From the NCBI GenBank assembly GCA_938002625.1, contig CALLAD010000090.1:1-6200 (forward strand): a DNA stretch of 6,200 nucleotides, written 5' to 3'. The translations under genes and the position numbers were made by a program. Positions 1 to 4,906 of the stretch are shown one piece after another (position 1 is the stretch's first letter; the number at the start of each line of letters is the position of its first letter). Source of the stretch: an uncultured Aquificaceae bacterium. Its GTDB lineage: Bacteria > Aquificota > Aquificia > Aquificales > Aquificaceae. The notes under the pieces were generated by a model. The model did not search any database. It was not told the origin of the DNA and worked only from the letters and a program-made list of their open reading frames with translations.

Positions 1-505
1 TTATTCTTTGCCCATTATGGAGTATATCCAGCAAAAAGAACTCGTTAAAAAAGTCTATGTTATCCTTTGCCAAAGCTTGTTCAAAAAGAGTATGTAAAAG
101 CACATGACCTGTTCTATCGGCGGAATAAACAGTTCTTGGAAAAGAAGCACCACCAAAGGGTCTTTGGGCAATCCTACCGTCCTCTATTCTTGAAAAGGGC
201 ACACCCCAGCGGTCAAGCTCATAAACCACCTCTGGAGCTTCCCTGCACATAAAATAAACAGCCTCTTGGTCTGCCAAAAAGTCTGATCCCTTTATAGTAT
301 CAAAGGCATGGGCTTCTGGACTATCTTGAGATGCTACATTACCCAAAGCTGCGTTTAATCCACCCTGTGCAGCGCCCGTGTGGGAACGAGTGGGATAAAC
401 CTTAGAAACAACGGCTACCCTTATGGATGGATCCCTTGCACATTCTATAGCTGTCCTGAGCCCTGCTCCGCCAGCACCAACTATAACAACATCGTATTTT
501 CTCAT
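1..505 (-). CDS. sdhA/frdA: Succinate dehydrogenase / fumarate reductase flavoprotein subunit, N-terminal part (cut by window edge)
   Basis: This is the FAD-binding catalytic subunit that interconverts succinate and fumarate, normally at the inner face of the cytoplasmic membrane with an iron-sulfur subunit. Reading down from ATG at 505 gives 168 residues before the left edge. Residues 5-15 are the dinucleotide-binding fold (GAGGAG at 10-15). Residues 39-49 (TRSHTGAAQGG) contain His-42, which matches the histidine that binds FAD covalently in this family. Further family signatures are KGSDFLADQ (72-80), the GRIAQRPFGG stretch (110-119) and ADRTGH (129-134). The loop between PFGG and ADRTGH is several residues shorter than in E. 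coli SdhA, which points to a thermophile-type enzyme. Sequence alone does not separate SdhA from FrdA. If the host is an Aquificales bacterium using the reductive TCA cycle, fumarate reduction is the likely direction. There is no Shine-Dalgarno, and a -10-like box lies 10 nt upstream. The catalytic C-terminal portion lies outside the window. Confidence 0.95.
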   Translation of the reverse strand, partial: MRKYDVVIVGAGGAGLRTAIECARDPSIRVAVVSKVYPTRSHTGAAQGGLNAALGNVASQDSPEAHAFDTIKGSDFLADQEAVYFMCREAPEVVYELDRWGVPFSRIEDGRIAQRPFGGASFPRTVYSADRTGHVLLHTLFEQALAKDNIDFFNEFFLLDILHNGQRI

Positions 506-513
506 AGTCTAAT

Positions 514-521
514 ATAGTATA
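514..521 (-). promoter_or_regulatory. Candidate -10 box for sdhA/frdA, near-leaderless
   Basis: On the minus strand the sequence TATACTAT runs from 521 to 514. Its TATACT part (521-516) matches the bacterial -10 consensus at five of six positions and ends 10 nt before the ATG at 505. A start point about 7 nt downstream would leave an mRNA leader of only a few nucleotides. No convincing -35 box is visible at the usual distance, and no Shine-Dalgarno precedes the ATG. Confidence 0.45.
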
Positions 522-628
522 ACACCTAAGGGCTAATGGGAGATTGATATTTACCCTTTGTAACTTTGTTGCAGAACTTAAAGAGAACTTTTATCAAACT
601 ATATAATCATTCTTTCACAGAAGAAGCC

Positions 629-656
629 CTTACACATAGGTGATTGATGCTATAAT
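629..656 (+). promoter_or_regulatory. Candidate sigma70-type promoter for tpiA
   Basis: A perfect TATAAT lies at 651-656. A -35-like CTTACA (four of six matches to TTGACA) lies at 629-634, giving a 16-bp spacer. The -10 ends 9 nt before the tpiA ATG at 666, so transcription would begin within a few bases of the start codon. No Shine-Dalgarno lies between, so a leaderless or very short-leader transcript is inferred. Confidence 0.55.
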
Positions 657-665
657 ACTTTTTTA

Positions 666-1406
666 ATGAAGCTTATTGCAGCCAACTGGAAGATGAATTT
701 AACCCCCTCCCAAACAAAGGAATACTTTGAAAAGTTTCTACCCTTGGTGGAGGGTATAAAAGATAGGGAAATTCTTATATGCCCACCCTTTACTTCTTTG
801 TGTGTAGCCAATGAAATTCTAAGGGATAAATGGGTAAAGCTTGGTGCCCAAAACTTCCATTATGAAGCAAAAGGAGCCTATACTGGAGAGATATCCTTGA
901 TTATGTTAAAAGAATTTGATATTTCCTATGTTATAGTAGGCCACTCGGAAAGAAGATGGATATTTGGCGAATCTGATGAATTGATAAACAAAAAACTTAC
1001 GGCGGCTTTGCAATATGGAATAAGGCCAATACTCTGCGTAGGAGAAAGAATAGAAGAAAGGGAAGCTGGTTTGACTTTCAAAGTGGTAGAAACTCAAATT
1101 AGAATAGCCCTTTCTGGCTTAGAAGCCTATACGGACAGCTTGGATATAGCCTATGAGCCTGTCTGGGCAATAGGCACTGGAAATCCAGCCACACCAGAGG
1201 ATGCCCAGCTTGTACATGCCTTTATTAAAGAGCTTCTTTTTGGCATAAACCCAAACCATAGGGGAGAAACAAGGGTTCTGTATGGTGGAAGTGTAAACCC
1301 GCAAAACTCTTCCGAGTTCCTAAAAATGAAGGATGTTGACGGCCTTTTAGTGGGCGGAGCCAGCTTAGACCCTGAATCCTTTGCTAAGATCGTAAAGTCC
1401 TTTTAG
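666..1406 (+). CDS. tpiA: Triosephosphate isomerase
   Basis: This cytoplasmic TIM-barrel enzyme interconverts dihydroxyacetone phosphate and glyceraldehyde 3-phosphate in glycolysis and gluconeogenesis. The 246-residue length is normal for the family. All catalytic landmarks are present: Asn-7 and Lys-9 in AANWKMN (5-11), the electrophile His-93 in VGHSERR (91-97), and the catalytic base Glu-164 in AYEPVWAIGTG (162-172), which leads into the mobile loop 6. The phosphate-binding segments are YGGSVN (206-211) and LLVGGASL (227-234). The ATG at 666 places AANWKMN at the canonical N-terminal position and no longer start is needed. There is no Shine-Dalgarno; a perfect TATAAT ends 9 nt upstream. 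The last 42 bp overlap the convergent LptF/G-type gene. The next plus-strand gene is more than 1 kb away, so tpiA is probably transcribed alone. Confidence 0.98.
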   Translation: MKLIAANWKMNLTPSQTKEYFEKFLPLVEGIKDREILICPPFTSLCVANEILRDKWVKLGAQNFHYEAKGAYTGEISLIMLKEFDISYVIVGHSERRWIFGESDELINKKLTAALQYGIRPILCVGERIEEREAGLTFKVVETQIRIALSGLEAYTDSLDIAYEPVWAIGTGNPATPEDAQLVHAFIKELLFGINPNHRGETRVLYGGSVNPQNSSEFLKMKDVDGLLVGGASLDPESFAKIVKSF

Positions 1407-2423
1407 AAAGATTAAAGGTATTGGTGCATAAACAAGGGATATAAGCAAGAACCCTGTGTTAGTGTTTTCTATCAGGATTCTCATTAGATTAAGTAAAAAC
1501 CAATGGAAAAAGAAAAATATGATTAAGGAGAGGGTAGCCACCTTAAACCTTCTCCAACGTAGATATACCCAGCATAATATAGTAAGGAGGAAAAAACTCA
1601 AAAAGGAGCTTAAAACCCTCCTTAAAACCTCATAGTAATATAGCTTTTGATTAACACCTATCTTAGCTCCAAGCATACCAAGAAGTATTAAATTGTCCAT
1701 TGTGAGATGTTCCATCTTTTCCGCTAAAGGTTCTATACGAGAAATATCAATGTACTCAATATTAATGTCATCAACAACCTCTTCACCTGTTATAAGGTTT
1801 TTGACGCGAGCTCCTTTGAGCTTTACAACTGCTCCTTTCCAAGTGCCTATATCGGCGGTTATAAGCTCTTTTATTGAATCTCCTTCCACGGTTAACCCAT
1901 AAAAGCCATGAATATTCCCAGTGGAAGTTTCAACTAAAGCAAATTGATAGAACTTCTTTTGTCCATTTTTCTCCTCAATAAGCCACAAATTTCTAACTAT
2001 TCCCTTTTCTACCTCTTTGGCTTTTTTATACTCTCTTTCTATCCTATGGAGATTTTTCCAGCTTTTGGGGTACAGGCTATAGCTTCCAGCCAAGTTTAGG
2101 AAAGAAAGTAGTAGAGAAAAGAGAATTAGGTAATGAGAAAAGGTAAGGGGAGAAATACCAAAACTTTGGGAAAGTAGGTCTATTTTTCTTTGTAAAAGTC
2201 TCCTGAAAGAAATCAAAAGGGCAATACCACACACAAAGGCACTAATGTAGAAGAAGACGTTAGGTAGCATATTTATTGTGTAAGAAAGCAGTACCTTTAA
2301 ATCTTTTTCTTTAAAAACTATAAGAACCTCACCAATGACATATGAGTAAAGGATGCCCAAAAGGGCTATTAGTACTATAAGGAATACCTTTAGATAGCTA
2401 AAAAGTATGTACCTTTTAAGCAT
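1365..2423 (-). CDS. LptF/LptG (YjgP/YjgQ) family lipopolysaccharide transport permease
   Basis: LptF and LptG are the two inner-membrane permeases that, with the ATPase LptB, extract LPS from the inner membrane and pass it through LptC/LptA to the outer membrane. This 352-residue protein has the family layout: three hydrophobic segments (about 8-30, 50-73, 95-117), a hydrophilic periplasmic region (about 118-265) corresponding to the beta-jellyroll domain, and three more membrane segments (about 268-288, 294-316, 323-341). The basic stretch at 74-93, ending in FGIS, sits between segments two and three, where LptF/G carry the cytoplasmic coupling helix that contacts LptB. The opening MLKRYIL...YLK is also typical. 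I cannot say whether it is LptF or LptG; no other lpt gene is in view. The ATG at 2423 has no Shine-Dalgarno, and a TACAAT box ends 8 nt upstream. Its C-terminus (13 codons plus stop) lies inside the end of tpiA on the opposite strand. It implies a diderm host. Confidence 0.85.
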   Translation of the reverse strand: MLKRYILFSYLKVFLIVLIALLGILYSYVIGEVLIVFKEKDLKVLLSYTINMLPNVFFYISAFVCGIALLISFRRLLQRKIDLLSQSFGISPLTFSHYLILFSLLLSFLNLAGSYSLYPKSWKNLHRIEREYKKAKEVEKGIVRNLWLIEEKNGQKKFYQFALVETSTGNIHGFYGLTVEGDSIKELITADIGTWKGAVVKLKGARVKNLITGEEVVDDINIEYIDISRIEPLAEKMEHLTMDNLILLGMLGAKIGVNQKLYYYEVLRRVLSSFLSFFLLTILCWVYLRWRRFKVATLSLIIFFFFHWFLLNLMRILIENTNTGFLLISLVYAPIPLIFLKGLYDLSKGFRV

Positions 2424-2439
2424 CCATTAAAATTGTAAT
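2424..2439. promoter_or_regulatory. 16-bp bidirectional start region between the LptF/G-type gene and gcvT
   Basis: The two start codons (2423 on minus, 2440 on plus) are separated by only 16 bp. On the plus strand TAAAAT (2428-2433) ends 6 nt before the gcvT ATG. On the minus strand TACAAT (2437-2432) ends 8 nt before the permease ATG. Each is one mismatch from TATAAT, and the two overlap. No recognisable -35 boxes were found; any would have to lie within the opposite gene's coding region. The inferred picture is two leaderless transcripts from one shared AT-rich core. Confidence 0.45.
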
Positions 2440-3462
2440 ATGCAAACACCTCTTTATCCTATACATAAAGAGCTTGGTGCCAAGTTTATCAATTTCGCAG
2501 GATGGAATATGCCCGTGGAGTACTCTTCTATAAGGGAGGAAACCCTCGCAGTTAGGAATGCATGTGGTCTTTTTGACATATCCCATATGGGAAGGTTTTT
2601 AATAAGGAAAGGATATGAAAAACTGGAATATTTAACTTCAAGGAGTGTTATAAAACTTAAACAAGGAAGGGTTCAATATAATCTACTTCTAAACGAGGAG
2701 GGCGGCGTTAAGGATGATATTACTATATACAGACTATCTCAAGAGGATTTTTTTCTTTGTGTAAATGCTGCTAACAGGAATAAAGTTTATAAATGGCTTG
2801 TGGAAAATGGCATAGAAGTGGAAGATTTAAGCGATAAAACCGTTCAGCTTGCTCTTCAAGGTCCAAAGTCTATGGAAGTCTTAGGGGTATATTTTCCTGT
2901 GGAAGACATAAAGTACTATCATTTTAAAATTCTTGATGGAATAATGATTTCCAGAACTGGTTATACGGGAGAGGATGGTTTTGAAATATACGCGGAAATT
3001 GATAAGGGTGTTGACCTTTTTGAAAAGCTATTAAAAAGCTGTATACCTTGTGGTCTTGGTTCAAGGGATGTTCTTAGAATAGAGGCTGGCTTACCCCTAT
3101 ATGGTCATGAGCTATCGGAAAACATTACACCCTTTGAAGCAAACTTGGATAAGTATGTAGACCTTGGAAGGGACTTTATTGGTAAAGAAGGGCTTTTAAA
3201 GAAGGATATAAAGAAAAAGCTATTCGGTTTTGAACTTCTTAAAAGAGGCGTGCCAAGGGAAGGCTACCATATATTGCATGGGGGCAACAAAATAGGATAT
3301 GTGAGCAGTGGTACCTTTTCTCCTACCCTTCAGAGGGGAATAGGTCTTTGTTTTGTTGATTTAGCTTACCGAAAAGAAGGCTTAGAAGTGGAAATTGATA
3401 TAAGGGGAAAGAAACTACCAGCGAAACTAATGCCCTATCCCTTTATCAACAAAGCTTTATAA
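2440..3462 (+). CDS. gcvT: Glycine cleavage system T protein (aminomethyltransferase)
   Basis: GcvT takes the aminomethyl group held on the lipoyl arm of H protein, releases ammonia and passes the one-carbon unit to tetrahydrofolate as 5,10-methylene-THF. The 340 residues are slightly shorter than E. coli GcvT (364). Signatures include the N-terminal TPLY...GAKFINFAGWNMP (3-25), the Asp pair in GGVKDDITIY (88-97) containing the catalytic aspartate, VNAANRNK (108-115), and SRTGYTGEDGFEIY (171-184). Later ones are the GLGSRDVLRIEAGLPLYGHE stretch (205-224), DFIGKEGL (245-252) and the C-terminal SSGTFSPTLQRGIGL (289-303). The DFIGKE form and the intact Arg-Asp-x-Leu-Arg segment argue for GcvT over the related YgfZ. 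It is the first gene of a plus-strand run with asd 8 bp downstream. The H and P proteins are not in this window. No Shine-Dalgarno precedes the ATG. Confidence 0.95.
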   Translation: MQTPLYPIHKELGAKFINFAGWNMPVEYSSIREETLAVRNACGLFDISHMGRFLIRKGYEKLEYLTSRSVIKLKQGRVQYNLLLNEEGGVKDDITIYRLSQEDFFLCVNAANRNKVYKWLVENGIEVEDLSDKTVQLALQGPKSMEVLGVYFPVEDIKYYHFKILDGIMISRTGYTGEDGFEIYAEIDKGVDLFEKLLKSCIPCGLGSRDVLRIEAGLPLYGHELSENITPFEANLDKYVDLGRDFIGKEGLLKKDIKKKLFGFELLKRGVPREGYHILHGGNKIGYVSSGTFSPTLQRGIGLCFVDLAYRKEGLEVEIDIRGKKLPAKLMPYPFINKAL

Positions 3463-3463
3463 T
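3458..3463 (+). promoter_or_regulatory. Candidate internal -10 box for asd, overlapping the gcvT stop codon
   Basis: A perfect TATAAT occupies 3458-3463 and includes the gcvT stop codon TAA (3460-3462). It ends 7 nt before the asd ATG at 3471, which would put the transcription start at or next to the ATG. No -35 match was found about 17 bp upstream, and there is no Shine-Dalgarno. asd may therefore have its own leaderless promoter in addition to read-through from gcvT. Confidence 0.4.
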
Positions 3464-3470
3464 TATACAC

Positions 3471-4487
3471 ATGGGATACAAGGTAGCCATAGTAGGTGCC
3501 ACTGGTGAGGTTGGAAGGACTTTTCTAAAGGTTCTTGAAGAGAGAGATTTTCCTACGGATGAGCTTTTTTTGTTTGCTTCTGAAAAGTCCGAGGGGCTGG
3601 AGCTAACCTTTAAGGGAGAAAAATTAAAAGTAAGAGCTCTTAGCAAAATTGATAACTTTTCTGGAATAGACATAGCTTTGTTTTCCGCTGGATCATCCAT
3701 AAGCAAAGAATACGCTCCAAAGTTTGCTAAAGATGGTGCGGTAGTTATTGATAACTCATCCGCTTGGAGGTTAGACCCAGAGGTGCCCTTGGTGGTGCCA
3801 GAGGTAAATCCAGAGGATGTAAAAGATCACAAGGGCATAATAGCCAATCCCAATTGTTCCACCATACAGATGCTTGTGGCTTTAAAACCCATATATGATG
3901 CCGTTGGGATATCCCATATAGTGGTTTCTACCTATCAATCGGTTTCTGGTGCTGGTGCAAAAGCAATAAGGGAACTTATGGAGCAAACAAAAGCTTGGTG
4001 TTTGGATAAGGAAATGCCCCAACCTAAGGACCTTCCAAAAAGAATAGCCTTCAACGTAATTCCCCAAATAGATATCTTTATGGAAAATAGATATACAAAG
4101 GAAGAAATGAAAATGCTTAATGAAACAAGAAAAATATTACACGATCCAGAAATAAAAGTCTCTGCAACATGCGTAAGAGTGCCCGTCTTTTACGGCCATT
4201 CAGAGGCTATAAGCATAAAACTAAAGGGAGATCTTTCACCAGAAGAAGCAAGGGAAATACTTAGAAAATCTGATGGTGTTGTGGTATTGGATAATCCAAA
4301 CAATGGAGAATACCCGCTTCCCATAGATGTTGCAGGAAGGGATGAGGTATTTGTGGGAAGAATAAGAAGAGATATAGTTTTTGAGCCTGGGCTTTCTTTA
4401 TGGGTTGTTGCCGATAATATAAGAAAAGGTGCAGCCACAAATGCAGTACAGATAGCAGAGTTACTTTTAAAGTACGCTTTGGTATAA
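3471..4487 (+). CDS. asd: Aspartate-semialdehyde dehydrogenase
   Basis: This cytoplasmic enzyme reduces aspartyl phosphate with NADPH to aspartate 4-semialdehyde, the branch-point precursor of lysine/diaminopimelate, threonine and methionine. The 338 residues fit the family. The N-terminal nucleotide-binding fold has GATGEVG at 9-15. The nucleophile is Cys-129 in NPNCSTIQ (126-133). NSSAWR (95-100) and the segment STYQSVSGAGAKAI (153-166) are family hallmarks. RVPVFYGHSE (236-245) supplies the substrate-binding Arg-236 and the acid/base His-243. NIRKGAATNAVQIAELL (316-332) closes the fold as usual. The ATG at 3471 starts immediately before the Rossmann strand, so no other start is needed. It follows gcvT by 8 bp and precedes the JAMM gene by 2 bp, which suggests co-transcription. 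Confidence 0.97.
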   Translation: MGYKVAIVGATGEVGRTFLKVLEERDFPTDELFLFASEKSEGLELTFKGEKLKVRALSKIDNFSGIDIALFSAGSSISKEYAPKFAKDGAVVIDNSSAWRLDPEVPLVVPEVNPEDVKDHKGIIANPNCSTIQMLVALKPIYDAVGISHIVVSTYQSVSGAGAKAIRELMEQTKAWCLDKEMPQPKDLPKRIAFNVIPQIDIFMENRYTKEEMKMLNETRKILHDPEIKVSATCVRVPVFYGHSEAISIKLKGDLSPEEAREILRKSDGVVVLDNPNNGEYPLPIDVAGRDEVFVGRIRRDIVFEPGLSLWVVADNIRKGAATNAVQIAELLLKYALV

Positions 4488-4489
4488 GC

Positions 4490-4906
4490 ATGCTTAGAAT
4501 AAGAAACTTAGCATTACAAAGGATAATATCCCAAGCAGAGAGAGATTATCCCTACGAGACATGCGGACTACTCTTGGGAAAAATAGAGGGCTCCCTTAGA
4601 ACAGTTTTTGGAGCTTTTGAAACTCCCAATGCAAACCCAGACAGGAAAAATGATAGATATGAAATCTCACCTAAGGATTATCTAAGAGCGGAAAAAAAAG
4701 CAAGAGAATTCGGCCTTGAAATTGTCGGAGTATACCACTCACATCCCGACCATCCCGATAGACCATCCCAATTTGATCAAGAAAGAGCCTTTGAGGGTTG
4801 GTCTTATATAATCCTTTCAGTAAGCAAGGGCAAGGTGGTATCTTACAGGAGCTGGGAGCTTATAGATGGTAAATTTGTAGAGGAGGAAATATTCATCTTT
4901 GGATGA
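4490..4906 (+). CDS. JAMM/MPN (Mov34/PAD-1) family zinc metallopeptidase
   Basis: This small 138-residue stand-alone JAMM domain shows the complete motif: catalytic Glu-23 in PYETCGLLLG (21-30), then His-83 and His-85 in YHSHP (82-86), Ser-93 and Asp-96. That is the H-[ST]-H-x7-S-x2-D spacing that binds zinc and orients water. Prokaryotic relatives of this size cleave the C-terminus of ubiquitin-like sulfur carriers or their conjugates; examples are Mycobacterium tuberculosis Mec (acts on CysO-cysteine) and HcyD of the Wolinella thiocarboxylate-dependent methionine pathway. There is no signal peptide or membrane segment, so it is cytoplasmic. It starts 2 bp after the asd stop and its TGA overlaps the ATG of the next gene, so it is likely an operon member translated by coupling. 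No ThiS/MoaD-like or ThiF-like gene is visible here, so the substrate is unknown. The family call is firm; the pathway is inference. Confidence 0.88.
   Translation: MLRIRNLALQRIISQAERDYPYETCGLLLGKIEGSLRTVFGAFETPNANPDRKNDRYEISPKDYLRAEKKAREFGLEIVGVYHSHPDHPDRPSQFDQERAFEGWSYIILSVSKGKVVSYRSWELIDGKFVEEEIFIFG

Larger units (their letters stand above)
506..665. other. Divergent intergenic regulatory region between sdhA/frdA and tpiA
   Basis: This is the largest non-coding stretch in the window (160 bp). It holds candidate -10 boxes facing both ways (521-516 minus; 651-656 plus) and a second TATAAT on the plus strand at 602-607 without a clear -35. It also holds AACTT repeats at 562-566, 575-579 and 586-590. 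I see no RNA gene, riboswitch or terminator hairpin in it. Confidence 0.5.

Noticed and set aside
67..252. Plus-strand open frame of 61 codons
   Set aside because: It lies wholly within the sdhA/frdA coding region, whose minus-strand frame shows clear family motifs, and its own translation has no recognisable domain.
569..573. TTGCA resembling the -12 element of a sigma54 promoter
   Set aside because: The required GG-containing -24 element is absent at the fixed upstream spacing.
602..607. Second perfect TATAAT upstream of tpiA
   Set aside because: No acceptable -35 or extended -10 was found. It may be a chance match in AT-rich DNA, and the 651-656 box is better placed.
1399..1418. Possible hairpin CCTTT...AAAGG just after the tpiA stop
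   Set aside because: Only a 5-bp AT-rich stem with a 10-nt loop and no following T run; it also lies in the permease coding region.
1693..1902. Plus-strand open frame of 69 codons inside the permease gene
   Set aside because: It is antisense to the periplasmic region of the LptF/G-type gene, with no start signal and no recognisable protein features.
4483..4488. TATAAG immediately before the JAMM start as a further -10 box
   Set aside because: It ends one base before the ATG, so transcription would begin inside the gene. The 2-bp gap to asd fits read-through better.
4190..4491. Two minus-strand open frames opposite the 3' half of asd
   Set aside because: They are low-complexity Ser/Leu-rich translations expected from the reverse of a conserved coding sequence; neither has a ribosome-binding site or family signature.
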